Of a DNA stretch of 64,000 nucleotides, positions 56,496 to 64,000 are shown piece after piece. Within the stretch, counting starts at the first letter, position 1; the number at the start of each line of letters is the position of its first letter. Under the pieces are notes generated by a model that worked only from the letters and a program-made list of their open reading frames with translations, ran no database searches and was not told the origin of the DNA. The position numbers and the translations under genes were made by a program. Location of the stretch: NCBI RefSeq assembly GCF_002727065.1, contig NZ_PDVP01000002.1, positions 372,001 through 436,000 on the forward strand. The letters run 5' to 3'. This DNA comes from Zhengella mangrovi. Lineage in GTDB: Bacteria > Pseudomonadota > Alphaproteobacteria > Rhizobiales > Rhizobiaceae.

Positions 56496-56908
56496 GAAAA
56501 AGACCCGTGACGAAAGAACCCGGCCAGGCGATGCCGGATCATCGGATGCTGCAGCGGCACCAGGACGCTGTCGGTCGCCTCCTCGACATGCAGGAGGGTC
56601 GAATGGTCGGCCATGATGCCGCAATGAACTGTCGCCGGCCGGCCGTGGGCGCGCATCAGCACCACGTCGAAGGCGCGCGGCTGGTAGACCTGGCGCCAGT
56701 CCTCTGCCACCTGCCCGGCTTCCATGCGCCTGGAGACGGCCAGGAGATCGGCCGCCGACACGTCGCCATAGGCCGGTAGGTCGATTCCGCATTGCTCTTT
56801 AAGCACGAGGCGGACCAGCCCCCAGCAGTGCAGGCCGCGCCGGTCGAGGCCATCCGCCTTGAACGGCAGCCCGACGTAGCCGCTCAGATCACGAAGAGGC
56901 CGGGACAT
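56492..56908 (-). CDS. NlpC/P60 family tail peptidase (gpK-like)
   Basis: A 138-residue cysteine peptidase of the NlpC/P60 type that locally degrades peptidoglycan during DNA entry. The catalytic cysteine lies in RRGLHCWGLVRLVLKE, the histidine in ATVHCGIMADHSTLLHVE, and the fold ends with an Arg/His-rich stretch. In lambda this position is gpK, and in gene transfer agents gp14. Its start lies 25 bases inside the DUF1833-like gene. Confidence 0.85.
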   Translation of the reverse strand: MSRPLRDLSGYVGLPFKADGLDRRGLHCWGLVRLVLKEQCGIDLPAYGDVSAADLLAVSRRMEAGQVAEDWRQVYQPRAFDVVLMRAHGRPATVHCGIMADHSTLLHVEEATDSVLVPLQHPMIRHRLAGFFRHGSFS

Positions 56909-57405
56909 AGCGCTTCCGTTGCGATCTTCGACGGCCAGCTTTCCTGTCGATAGTCATAACCGCGCAGCGTGCCGGCGCACGCGACGTCGTCCATCGTGAT
57001 GTCGGTCAGGTAGAGGCGCTGCGCGTCATAGGCAGCGACGACTGTCACGCCGTCAAGCACGACCCGCGGATCCTCGCGCGTGTTGAAATATTCCGTCGAG
57101 ATCGCCCGCATCCTGACCTCGGCCGGGCCATCCACGTCGGCCAGCATGTTCGTCGCCGAGCGGTCCACGTTCGAGAACGTGAACTTGGCAGACGGCGGCT
57201 GGTCGCTGTCGGTCAGGAGCTGCAGGTCGAACCCGCCGCGCGTGTAGAGATTGCCGTCGAGTTCATAATCGACGCCATCGGAGACGAGGCGAATGGTCTC
57301 GTTGCCAAGCTCCGGATGCGTGATGTCGACGAACAGCAAGAGCGCTTCGCCGGATGCCTCGCGCTCCAGTTCAAGCCTGGTCGATGCCGGGACGGAACGG
57401 GTCAT
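56884..57405 (-). CDS. DUF1833-like minor tail protein
   Basis: A 173-residue protein. It has LELEREASGEALLLFVDITHPELGNETIRLVSDGVDYEL and DLQLLTDSDQPPSAKFTFSNVD, both typical of the DUF1833 group of minor tail proteins (the lambda gpL position). It belongs to the tail tip. The start overlaps the neighbouring gene by four bases. Confidence 0.8.
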   Translation of the reverse strand: MTRSVPASTRLELEREASGEALLLFVDITHPELGNETIRLVSDGVDYELDGNLYTRGGFDLQLLTDSDQPPSAKFTFSNVDRSATNMLADVDGPAEVRMRAISTEYFNTREDPRVVLDGVTVVAAYDAQRLYLTDITMDDVACAGTLRGYDYRQESWPSKIATEALCPGLFVI

Positions 57406-57761
57406 CGGGTGATCCGCAAGCTGAAGGCCACGCGAACCTTTGAGCCGAACCGGTTGATGGCGTAGCCCTCATCACCGACGATCAGGCACTTGACCTGCGT
57501 CCGGAGCCGCGGATGCGTCATGTAGAACGGCAGCGTCCCGTCTTTCAGCGTGTTCATGTAGAACGCCTCGAACGTCTCCAGCTGCAGCCTGGTCATCACC
57601 ATCTCGACGTCCTGGCTGAACTGCCGGAGCGTTCCCTTCCGCCTGGTGATCGGGCTCCCGACCTCCGGTTCAAAGGAATGCTTCGGCGCCAGCCTGGTTT
57701 CCGTGCCGCCGCCGTTGACGAACCCGCACGGCAGGGAGGATGGCCACAGGATCGAGGTCAT
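57402..57761 (-). CDS. Minor tail protein (gpM position)
   Basis: A 119-residue protein with SILWPSSLPCGFVNGGGTE near the N-terminus and LETFEAFYMNTLKDGTLPFYMTHP later, a pattern typical of small minor tail proteins between the tape measure and gpL-like genes. Its stop overlaps the next gene by four bases and its start lies just inside the tape measure stop. Confidence 0.72.
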   Translation of the reverse strand: MTSILWPSSLPCGFVNGGGTETRLAPKHSFEPEVGSPITRRKGTLRQFSQDVEMVMTRLQLETFEAFYMNTLKDGTLPFYMTHPRLRTQVKCLIVGDEGYAINRFGSKVRVAFSLRITR

Positions 57762-60019
57762 CGGCGCACCTTCACCGGCTTGGCGCCATATCGCCCCTTC
57801 AGTTCAGGATCGAAGCTTCCGGACCCCATCCCGTCCTTGACGGTCAGCATGATGATCTCGGTTCCGTTCGGCCCCTGGCTGCGCTTCTGCTCGACCGCAG
57901 GCGCATTGCGGCGCTGGTCGATCAGGTTGACGACGGTTCCGCCCATCGCCGACCCGCCAGAGCGCGCGCCACCGGTAAACCCGCCCGAGGCAAAGCCGCG
58001 CTGCAGGGACGCCTGCATGCGTTCGAGGTTTTTCACGCCGGCCTTGCGGGTCGCCCGCTGGTCGAAAACAAACTCCCCCTTGTGGACGACGCCGGCCGGT
58101 TCGTTTTTCCCGCCCGGTCCCGTGAAGCCGCCACCGGCCCAGCCGGATGGATTGGAGAAGAACGAGCCGGCCGTGGTCGTCGGCGAAAACCCGCCGCCCA
58201 GCAGGCCAGCCAGGATTCCGCCGAACCCGCCACTGGCCCCCTTGACCTGGAAGATGGCATCGAGAACGTCGTTCAGCAGCTTGTTCGCCAGCTTGTCGAG
58301 CGCATTGTTCAGCGCCTCGGTCGCACTCTTGCCCTGGCGTAGATCGGTGATGAACCCGCCGAGGATGTCCTTGCCAAGCGCCTTCATGTCCTCGACGGAC
58401 TTGCGCAGCTTGTCCTGACCCTCGGCCATGCGCTCGGCTTCCGATGTCGCCGTGGCGTAAGCGGTCGCCAGCGTTTCGATCTTCGCCTTCATCTCGTCGG
58501 TGAGCGGGATCCCGGCCTTCTTGGCTGCCGCTTCCAGGTCGAAGGCAGCACGCGCCTTGTCGATCGCGAAGCCGTAATCTTCCACCAGCGGGTTCAGCGC
58601 AGCCTGGGCAGCCATCTCGGCCTGGATGGCCGCGGTCCGCTGCTGGATCTGCATCACCTCGCGCTGGTAAGGGTTTTCGCGCTTGCTCTTCGATCCCCGC
58701 CCCTTCTTTGAGGACGTGACCGGGAAATCGTTGATCGATATCTGTTTGACAGGCGCCGCATGGCGCTTGCCACCTCGCCGCGGCGGTCCGCCCATCTGGC
58801 TGCCGCCATCGCTGATGATCGAGATGTTCGCCGTCTCGGCCCCGGTCAGCCCTTCCATCTCGGCGCGCACCTGGGCCAGGCGCTGCGATACCTCGTCGAG
58901 GCGCGCGATCGCGCCGGAGTTGTCGAACCCGAGCTTGGTGTTCTTCTCGATCGCGGCCTGCAGCGTCTGGACCTCCCGCTCCAGCCGCGCTGCCTCGTTC
59001 TGCGAATCCTGCAGCTGGCCGCTGAGCAGGTTGCCGTTCGCGTCGGTATAGCCAAGCGCCTTGTTGAGGTTTTCAAAAAAGGACGCGTTTCCGAGATCTC
59101 CGAGCAGTTTTTCCATTATTCTGAGGGCATCGATAAGATCACTGATCCAGCCTGGGAGGCGGAACTCTCCGATCTTGTTCGTGAGCCAGTCCAGCGCAGC
59201 ACCAAAGTTCGCCGAAGCATTGGTCAGCTCGTTGAACTTGCCAGCCGTCGCGATCAGCACATTCGCTAGGCGGACGAACCGCTGGGAGATCGTCTGTTCG
59301 GCGTTGGCGACCTTCTGGTCGAGGATGACCGAACCAGCTTCGAACGCCTTGAAAAACGCCTCCGACGACACCTTGCCGTCGACGACAAGCGACCGGAGCT
59401 TGGCGACCGATCCACCGGCTTCCTTGATCCCCGCCGCGGCAGCCTGGGCAATCGGAAGCGCGCCTTCCAGGATCGAATTGAACTCTTCGGCCCTGACGAT
59501 GCCACTGCCGAGCGCCTGCGACAGCTGCAAAAGAGCGCCACTGGATTCTGCAGCCGACTTACCGGACACGCGCAGCGCCACGGCCACCTTGTCCGTGAAC
59601 CCGAGCAGCTCCTCGGTGGAGACGTTGAGTTCCTTCTGGACGAGAGACGCGCGCGAATAGAGCTCCACCAGAGCCTCGATCGGCGCGGCATTCTTCTGCG
59701 CGCTGGCGAAAAGGCTATCATAAACTTTCGTCAGCTGATCGCCGCTGAGGCCCGCCACCTTCAGCGCATTATTGACCCGCGTCGAAGCATCAATAAGACC
59801 TTGGGCAGCGCGAAGTGTCAGAGCGCCGCCGAATGCGCCAGCTAGTTTTACAGCGGCCATTGACGCTCCGGCCGAGAGCTCCCGGTTCATCCGCGAGAAC
59901 CGCGTCTCGATCTGGCGCGCACGCCGGTCTGCTGTTCTGGCAGCCGCCGACATCTGTTTTTCGAACTTCGTCTGTGTCGCCTCGAGTCGGACGACCAGGC
60001 GCTCGATGTCAGTTGCCAT
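57758..60019 (-). CDS. Tail tape measure protein
   Basis: A protein of about 753 residues that sets tail length. It has a coiled-coil, Ala/Arg-rich N-terminus (ERLVVRLEATQTKFEKQMSAAARTADRRARQIETRFSRM), a tape-measure domain (AQGLIDASTRVNNALKVAGLSGDQ, IVRAEEFNSILEGALPIAQAAA, and GKVSSEAFFKAFEAGS) and a Gly/Lys-rich end with a lambda-type C-terminal segment (GPGGKNEPAGVVHKGEFVF). The ATG at 60019 is preferred over a TTG six bases upstream. It overlaps a small frame-shifted chaperone ORF. Confidence 0.87.
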   Translation of the reverse strand: MATDIERLVVRLEATQTKFEKQMSAAARTADRRARQIETRFSRMNRELSAGASMAAVKLAGAFGGALTLRAAQGLIDASTRVNNALKVAGLSGDQLTKVYDSLFASAQKNAAPIEALVELYSRASLVQKELNVSTEELLGFTDKVAVALRVSGKSAAESSGALLQLSQALGSGIVRAEEFNSILEGALPIAQAAAAGIKEAGGSVAKLRSLVVDGKVSSEAFFKAFEAGSVILDQKVANAEQTISQRFVRLANVLIATAGKFNELTNASANFGAALDWLTNKIGEFRLPGWISDLIDALRIMEKLLGDLGNASFFENLNKALGYTDANGNLLSGQLQDSQNEAARLEREVQTLQAAIEKNTKLGFDNSGAIARLDEVSQRLAQVRAEMEGLTGAETANISIISDGGSQMGGPPRRGGKRHAAPVKQISINDFPVTSSKKGRGSKSKRENPYQREVMQIQQRTAAIQAEMAAQAALNPLVEDYGFAIDKARAAFDLEAAAKKAGIPLTDEMKAKIETLATAYATATSEAERMAEGQDKLRKSVEDMKALGKDILGGFITDLRQGKSATEALNNALDKLANKLLNDVLDAIFQVKGASGGFGGILAGLLGGGFSPTTTAGSFFSNPSGWAGGGFTGPGGKNEPAGVVHKGEFVFDQRATRKAGVKNLERMQASLQRGFASGGFTGGARSGGSAMGGTVVNLIDQRRNAPAVEQKRSQGPNGTEIIMLTVKDGMGSGSFDPELKGRYGAKPVKVRR

Positions 60020-60164
60020 CGTCAATCCCCAACTGCGAAAGCAGCGCGCCGGACGGCTCTGGAGCCGCCTTGTTCTTCAAACCGTGCATTTCAGCGTAAC
60101 CGTCGCGGCAGGCCATGAACTCCCAGACAGGCATCTCGTCGACCTGCCGAGGCGTGAAGCCCAT
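60009..60164 (-). CDS. Small tail assembly chaperone ORF (gp10.1-like, possible -1 frameshift product)
   Basis: An open frame of 51 codons beginning MGFTPRQVDEMPVWEFMACRD and containing GYAEMHGLKNKAA. It looks like the second tail assembly chaperone of gene transfer agents and related phages. The ATG overlaps the stop of the first chaperone gene as TGATG. Reading the same frame upstream stays open into that gene, giving WKWSGFYGSGALMGFTP, so it may be made as a -1 frameshift fusion rather than as a separate protein. Confidence 0.65.
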   Translation of the reverse strand: MGFTPRQVDEMPVWEFMACRDGYAEMHGLKNKAAPEPSGALLSQLGIDDGN

Positions 60165-60559
60165 CAGGGCGCCGGATCCGTAGAATCCGGACCATTTCCA
60201 TTTTCCGCGGGGAAGTTGGTCGGCTCCCCCGCTTCGGGCTCCCCCGGCTCGTCTCCGACCGGATCGTCCTCTTCGCCGATCAGGGCGGCTGTCAGGATGG
60301 CCTGCGCCGTCATTGCCGACTGCAAGAGCGGCTTGCCTTCGACGTGGCGTTCGACCAGGCGATTGACCTCGGCCCGATCCATGCCGGCGCCGAGCAGGCC
60401 GAGCCGGATCGGTTCGATCACGTCCTCGACGAGCCAGCGGCCGGACGACAGGCGCTGGAGCACGAAATAAGGCCCGGCATCGCAGCTGGCCTGCAAGGCC
60501 CGCAGTTCGCCAAGCCGAAGCGTGAATTCGTGCTCCCCGCCTGCCCAGATCATCGGCAT
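60164..60559 (-). CDS. Tail assembly chaperone (GTA gp10-like)
   Basis: A 131-residue protein with GGEHEFTLRLGELRALQASCDAGPYFVLQRLSSG and DVIEPIRLGLLGAGMDRAEVNRLVERHV, the features of the tail assembly chaperone family used by gene transfer agents and HK97-like phages. The C-terminal 25 residues are acidic and Pro-rich. It lies between the tail tube and the tape measure, the usual place. The stop overlaps the next ORF by one base. Confidence 0.83.
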   Translation of the reverse strand: MPMIWAGGEHEFTLRLGELRALQASCDAGPYFVLQRLSSGRWLVEDVIEPIRLGLLGAGMDRAEVNRLVERHVEGKPLLQSAMTAQAILTAALIGEEDDPVGDEPGEPEAGEPTNFPAENGNGPDSTDPAP

Positions 60560-61023
60560 CAGGACTTGACCGTCCGCGTCGGCGTGCCGGAGAACTGGAT
60601 GTCGATCTCGGCCGTCACCCGCTGGCCCTTCGTCCTGGCGCTGTTCAGCTGGGCAAGGAGCGCGTCACCGGTCTCGATCGTGGTGTCACCGCTCGAGCCG
60701 TCCGTGTTCGCCTTGGCATTGCGCACGCGCACCGAAAGCGTCGAACCGCCATACCACCAATCCATCATGTTCTCGTGGCTCTGCAGCGCCCACAGGCCAT
60801 TGCCGGAAATCGATACCTCCTGGCTGCGGACTTCCTTCTCGATGGACAGCGGCAGGCTCTCGTCGTCGCAGTCCGGAACCTCGGCCGAATCGAGGTTCGA
60901 GGTCCGCGTGACCGTTGCATCCATGATGCCGCAGATGGCGGTGTAGGTTCCCGAAGCGCCGCTCGGGTCGAACTCGACCTCGACGACAAGCTCCTCGTAT
61001 TTCATTGTCGTTGCGCGCGCCAT
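60559..61023 (-). CDS. Major tail tube protein
   Basis: A 154-residue structural protein. EELVVEVEFDPSGASGTYTAICGIMDATVTRTSNLDSAEVPDC and LWALQSHENMMDWWYGGSTLSVRVRN are typical of the gene-transfer-agent and TP901-like tail tube family. Its GGAG site lies nine bases before the ATG at 61023. The stop touches the chaperone start. Confidence 0.85.
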   Translation of the reverse strand: MARATTMKYEELVVEVEFDPSGASGTYTAICGIMDATVTRTSNLDSAEVPDCDDESLPLSIEKEVRSQEVSISGNGLWALQSHENMMDWWYGGSTLSVRVRNAKANTDGSSGDTTIETGDALLAQLNSARTKGQRVTAEIDIQFSGTPTRTVKS

Positions 61024-61073
61024 TTATCCATTCTCCATGTCCAGGAGGCCATGACTGGCCAGGTTGAAGCGGG

Positions 61074-61277
61074 TCAGGCCCGCGGACGTCCCTTCAGGGC
61101 ACGTTTTTCCGAAGCGGTCGGAGCCTTCGCCCGCCGCGCCGACCCATCCTCGACGGCGGCCGTTGCCACGCGCGCCGGGACGGCAACAGGTTCCTCGGCC
61201 GGGTCGAAATGCTGGCAGGCAGCACGCTCTGGCCGGAAGTCGTAGTCGAACGGTTTGGTGAAGATCACCCACGCCAT
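61074..61277 (-). CDS. Small phage tail-region protein
   Basis: A 67-residue protein, MAWVIFTKPFDYDFRPERAAC, with a basic Ala-rich C-terminal half (ASEKRALKGRPRA). Proteins of this kind, starting with a short beta hairpin, are found between tail completion and tail tube genes in rhizobial phages. Function unknown. The start overlaps the stop of the tail completion gene by one base. Confidence 0.6.
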   Translation of the reverse strand: MAWVIFTKPFDYDFRPERAACQHFDPAEEPVAVPARVATAAVEDGSARRAKAPTASEKRALKGRPRA

Positions 61278-61684
61278 CAGTTCACCTCGACGATGCTTTC
61301 CACCTGGACGATGCCATGCGACGTCAGGCCGTCCGGATCCCGCACCGAGCGGACCAGCGTAACCCGCATCTGCACCAGCGCGTTGACGTCGATCACGCCT
61401 TCGTAATCGTGCAGCGCCCTGTAGACGGCATCATTCATCTGGTTCACCTCGCGGAAGCCGCCGCCGTAGCGCGACCAGCAGTCGATCTGCAGGACATGCG
61501 ACAGGCCGTCGATGCACTCCGCATCGTCCGGCGTTCCGACAGAGGCCGAAAACGAGATGTAAGGAAACTTGCGCTCGTTCGGCACGCGGTCATAGACCCG
61601 GTCGCCGACGATCGCCGTCACGGCCGGGTAAGCCGTCAGCCGCTCGAAGATCAGCGCCTGCACCTCGTTTGCCGGGCTTGTCAT
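61277..61684 (-). CDS. DUF3168-family tail completion protein (GTA gp8-like)
   Basis: A 135-residue protein with IFERLTAYPAVTAIVGDRVYDRVPNERKFPYISFSASVGTP and LSHVLQIDCWSRYGGGFREVNQMNDAVYRALH, which match the DUF3168 tail completion group. It joins the tail to the head-tail connector. The ATG at 61684 is the fit start; the longer open frame before it is the shadow of the gp10 gene. Confidence 0.84.
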   Translation of the reverse strand: MTSPANEVQALIFERLTAYPAVTAIVGDRVYDRVPNERKFPYISFSASVGTPDDAECIDGLSHVLQIDCWSRYGGGFREVNQMNDAVYRALHDYEGVIDVNALVQMRVTLVRSVRDPDGLTSHGIVQVESIVEVN

Positions 61685-62136
61685 TTCGCACCCTCGCGGA
61701 TCGCTTTTTTTATCGCGCGGGTTATCCGACCCTTCACCCGCCGCTTCAGGAAGCGGTAGGATGGAAAGAAGAACGGATGCGCGGCCATGTCCTGCGTCCC
61801 GAACTCGACCCACCTTGCATAGAAGGCATCAGCCACCCCGAGGGACTTGTCGCGGGTTCCGGCGAAGATCGTGATCCGTTCCCCGTTGCCGATCGGTCGG
61901 CTCGACGCGATCGTGATCGAACCCTTCGGCGCATCGCCCCAGGTCCAGCCGATGCTGTCGCGAAGCGCACCGGCCACACGACGTCTGTCCGGTTCCTTCA
62001 GGACGGGAACGAGAGACCGCGCCATGGCGACGATCTCGCCCGCCCCCTTTTCCATGGCATCCCTGGTCGCCTGGCGGACGCGATGCGGAATCGTGCGCGT
62101 CAGCTTCCGCTCAAGCGATTTCAGGCCCTGGACCAT
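61681..62136 (-). CDS. HK97 gp10-family protein
   Basis: A 151-residue protein. It has the family core LKSLERKLTRTIPHRVRQATRDAMEKGAGEIVAMARSLVPV, FYARWVEFGTQDMAAHPFFFPSYR, and a C-terminal Lys/Arg-rich helix. It acts in joining tail and head. It overlaps both neighbours by one to four bases. Confidence 0.83.
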   Translation of the reverse strand: MVQGLKSLERKLTRTIPHRVRQATRDAMEKGAGEIVAMARSLVPVLKEPDRRRVAGALRDSIGWTWGDAPKGSITIASSRPIGNGERITIFAGTRDKSLGVADAFYARWVEFGTQDMAAHPFFFPSYRFLKRRVKGRITRAIKKAIREGAK

Positions 62137-62654
62137 CAGGCAGTGCGCGCCACCACGGCGATCTGGTAGGTCGCCGAAGCGCCGGAGCCGTTGGCGACCC
62201 GGAGCGTGTCGGCCGTGGTGGCCGTGATCGCACCGAGGCCCGCCGCGTCACCGGCAGCCAGCATCAGGAAGGCGCCGGGCTTCAGAGGGCCGATGGTCGG
62301 TGACGTGCCGCCCAGGAACCCGGTCAGCGGTGCCGAGCCGCCGCCGATCGTCAGGTCGGTGGTGTTGGCAGCCCCCGTCCGCGGGCCGTTGATGATAAAC
62401 AGCGCCACCAGCTCCGCACCGGCCACGGTCGCTCCGAAGGCGTCCGACAGGGCGCCTGCCAGGTCGATGTCGTCATTGCTGGAGGCGCTGACCGTGCGCT
62501 GGTCTATCCACAGGATGTCCGCCTTATTCGCGGTCGTTCCATCGGTCAACTGCAAGAGCTTTTCCATGGTCGGCGAAAAGCTGTCGGCGCCGAAGTCGTT
62601 CGCGCCGGTCTGTGTCGCCTTCAGGCGGACGAGGATTTCTGCGGATAGTGGCAT
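62136..62654 (-). CDS. Phage protein of unknown function (head-proximal)
   Basis: A 172-residue protein beginning MPLSAEILVRLKATQTGAN, with IDQRTVSASSNDDIDLAGALSDAFGATVAG and a Gly/Ala-rich core (GGTSPTIGPLKPGAFLMLAAGDAAGLGAITA). It looks like a virion decoration or fibrous structural protein, since it is beta-rich and lacks charged clusters, but the family is not known to me. It lies between the adaptor and the gp10-family gene. Confidence 0.6.
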   Translation of the reverse strand: MPLSAEILVRLKATQTGANDFGADSFSPTMEKLLQLTDGTTANKADILWIDQRTVSASSNDDIDLAGALSDAFGATVAGAELVALFIINGPRTGAANTTDLTIGGGSAPLTGFLGGTSPTIGPLKPGAFLMLAAGDAAGLGAITATTADTLRVANGSGASATYQIAVVARTA

Positions 62655-62665
62655 TGTTCAAACTC

Positions 62666-63001
62666 CTAGGTGGCAACGCCGCTCTCCGCGGCAAAGTCGA
62701 TATAGATCCGGTCGTCCGTCTCGATCGACGACCGGATGTTGAACGTCTCCCCGGTCCGGTCGTCGACGATGCGCCAGTCCGTGGTGACTGCACGGGTTTG
62801 CGCAGCGCTGCGAACCCGGATGACGGTTGCCTGGATCCCTTCGAGGCGATCGGCCAGAACCATTTCGCTGCCGCGCAGTCGGGTGTATTGCGCGCGGCAG
62901 GTGATCACGGTCTCCCAGCCATCCTTGCGTCCGCCCTGGCCATCGCTGGCCGAGACAGGACGTTCGAAGCGGATCCGCTCGATCAGGGATTTACCAGGCA
63001 T
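62666..63001 (-). CDS. Phage head-tail joining protein (adaptor)
   Basis: A 111-residue protein with SLIERIRFERPVSASDGQGGRKDGWETVITCRAQYTRLRGSE, and TTDWRIVDDRTGETFNIRSSIETDDRIYIDF. This is the head-tail joining family (SPP1 gp16/lambda FII-like). It is placed after the connector as expected in this order and shares one base with it. Confidence 0.84.
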   Translation of the reverse strand: MPGKSLIERIRFERPVSASDGQGGRKDGWETVITCRAQYTRLRGSEMVLADRLEGIQATVIRVRSAAQTRAVTTDWRIVDDRTGETFNIRSSIETDDRIYIDFAAESGVAT

Positions 63002-63576
63002 CAGATGTGCAGAATCCGGTGGGCCAGCATGTCGCGCAGCCGCTTTTCAAGCTGGGCGCCAGTGGACTCGTCGTTTTCCAGCGCCTTCTCGAAGGCCGTC
63101 GCAACGGCCAGGCGCAGTGCATAGCGAATATCAGCGGGAACATCGGAAGGCTCGTCGCCATAACCGACGACCACGTCGACCTCGACGGCCTCCGGGTAGG
63201 ATCCGAGCGTCGGCCACGTCTGGCCATAGGCCGGCATCAGCCGCGCCGGCTCGATCTGCGTCGACGCCTGCCACAGGCTCGACGAGAGCGTGACAAGACT
63301 GCCGGTGGAATCCTTGTATCGGACCTCCGAGACGGACTGGACCGGACCGGCCGGCAACAGGGCCACGGCACCGAAGCAATCGGAAACGAGGGTCAGGGTT
63401 TGCGTGATCAGCTTCCGCTTCAGGTAAGCCTCGATCTTCGCCTGGGCCGAACCGATCTCGGCGGTCAGCTGGTCGTCATCATCGACAAAGTCGTGATGCA
63501 GGAAGCCCTTCACCTCCGCAAGCGACAGAGCCGCTTGCGAAGGCTGGACCTTGACGATGAACCCGACCGGGTTCAT
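63001..63576 (-). CDS. Phage head-tail connector protein
   Basis: A 191-residue protein with VQPSQAALSLAEVKGFLHHDFVDDDDQLTAEIGSAQAKIEAYLKRKL, and a late helix LRLAVATAFEKALE. It belongs to the gp6-like connector group found in HK97 and gene-transfer-agent clusters. The stop touches the adaptor start. Confidence 0.84.
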   Translation of the reverse strand: MNPVGFIVKVQPSQAALSLAEVKGFLHHDFVDDDDQLTAEIGSAQAKIEAYLKRKLITQTLTLVSDCFGAVALLPAGPVQSVSEVRYKDSTGSLVTLSSSLWQASTQIEPARLMPAYGQTWPTLGSYPEAVEVDVVVGYGDEPSDVPADIRYALRLAVATAFEKALENDESTGAQLEKRLRDMLAHRILHI

Positions 63577-64000
63577 CAGGCCACGATCTCGTCGACGGTA
63601 GCCGCGTCGTTGTCCGATGCGGTTCCATAGGCCGGGTCGAGCCCGAGCACGATGGCGCCGGCATCCGACGACGCGGTGGCGACCGTCAGGGAGAGGCGGA
63701 AGTGGGTGAAGTCGTTGGCGACGTCGAGCTCGTCCGCGCGCAGGTTGATGATGGCCTGTTTGTCGGAATCGGTCCCGGCCTGGGTGAGCTGGGTGATCGC
63801 CTTGCCGGACACATCCTTGGCGCCGGTTCCGGAGCTGTCGGTTGCCTGCTCGATCTTGGCGTCGAGCGTGGCAGACGTCCCGAGCGTTCCTGCCATGATG
63901 ATGGCCATGAAGGTCAGGAAGTCCTTGGCAGCGATCCAGCCGGTGGTGACCGTGCCGGCCGCGGTAACGTCGGGATCGATCGCGCCGACGATTGCCGCGC
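63576..64000 (-). CDS. Phage head-proximal protein, partial at window edge
   Basis: At least 141 residues, open to the window edge. The frame contains AAIVGAIDPDVTAAGTVTTG at its upstream end, then FLTFMAIIMAGTLGTSATLDAKIEQATD and DFTHFRLSLTVATASSDAGAIVLGLDP. An internal ATG at 63908 gives a shorter frame, but the coding pattern clearly continues upstream, so the true start is beyond 64000. Similar proteins lie next to the major capsid gene in related prophages; this is from general knowledge. It may be a capsid decoration protein. Confidence 0.65.
   Translation of the reverse strand, partial: AAIVGAIDPDVTAAGTVTTGWIAAKDFLTFMAIIMAGTLGTSATLDAKIEQATDSSGTGAKDVSGKAITQLTQAGTDSDKQAIINLRADELDVANDFTHFRLSLTVATASSDAGAIVLGLDPAYGTASDNDAATVDEIVA

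Larger units (their letters stand above)
46391..64000. mobile_element. Prophage, late region (partial, HK97/GTA-like siphovirus)
   Basis: All genes from 46552 to the window edge run on the minus strand in phage late order: a capsid-proximal protein, head-tail connector and adaptor, HK97 gp10, tail completion, tail tube, tail assembly chaperones, tape measure, tail tip proteins, NlpC/P60, host-specificity protein, fibres, endolysin and spanins. Packaging genes, capsid and integrase must lie beyond 64000. No attachment site or integrase is seen on the left, so the left boundary, placed here at the last minus-strand terminator, is approximate. All structural genes in view look intact. Confidence 0.88.

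Overview
The window reads as a chromosomal segment of an alphaproteobacterium, most likely Hyphomicrobiales (rhizobia-like). The grounds are the high-GC complex I operon running nuoA to nuoN and followed by birA, an RNase J gene and methylmalonyl-CoA epimerase, an NDUFS4-type accessory complex I subunit nearby, and a GTA/HK97-type prophage. Species cannot be assigned from sequence alone.

Layout. (1) 34-19404, minus strand: the complete 14-subunit nuo operon plus three trailing genes. A small membrane protein sits between nuoH and nuoI. An extra protein sits between nuoF and nuoG, and it carries the same C-terminal helix-hairpin-helix-like module that is fused to NuoE. (2) 19876-23102, minus: a TRAP transporter (dctQ-dctM-dctP) resembling alpha-keto-acid systems, closed by a clear terminator. 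(3) 23300-35988, plus: twelve tightly coupled genes that I cannot match to any described pathway. They encode a GNAT-like protein, a GH3-family acyl-adenylating enzyme, four B12-binding-type radical SAM proteins, a double-GNAT protein, a polytopic membrane protein, an AurF-type di-iron oxygenase, a membrane protein with hexapeptide-like repeats, a membrane fatty-acid desaturase and a secreted/anchored SnoaL-like protein. Convergent to them are a PAP2 phosphatase and a sulfotransferase. This is the best candidate for an undescribed system, probably making an unusual lipid or lipid-like acyl amide. (4) 37581-38241: tRNA-Arg(UCU), the NDUFS4-like gene and tRNA-Pro(UGG). (5) 38242-46368: an AT-richer accessory island with an acyltransferase-3/SGNH protein, an IS3 orfA relic, a secreted subtilisin-like protease, an XRE repressor, a zinc-ribbon protein and an orphan phosphoribosyltransferase. 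(6) 46391-64000, minus: the late region of a siphovirus-type prophage, from head-tail connector genes at the right edge through tail, tail tip/fibres, endolysin and spanins to twin terminators on the left. The head/packaging genes and integrase lie outside the window.

How the parts work together. The nuo genes build the proton-pumping NADH dehydrogenase, and the NDUFS4-like protein is a supernumerary subunit. In the biosynthetic operon the GH3 enzyme could activate an acid, the GNAT proteins acylate, the radical SAM proteins perform difficult C-C or C-methyl chemistry, and the two di-iron enzymes oxidise or desaturate; this order is inference. In the prophage the most striking gene is a tail-fibre-position protein whose body is an FAD-dependent oxidoreductase (PF12831-like), which suggests an unusual way of acting on a host receptor.

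Limits: all family names come from reading motifs by eye, with no database search. Starts were chosen by ribosome-binding site and family length.
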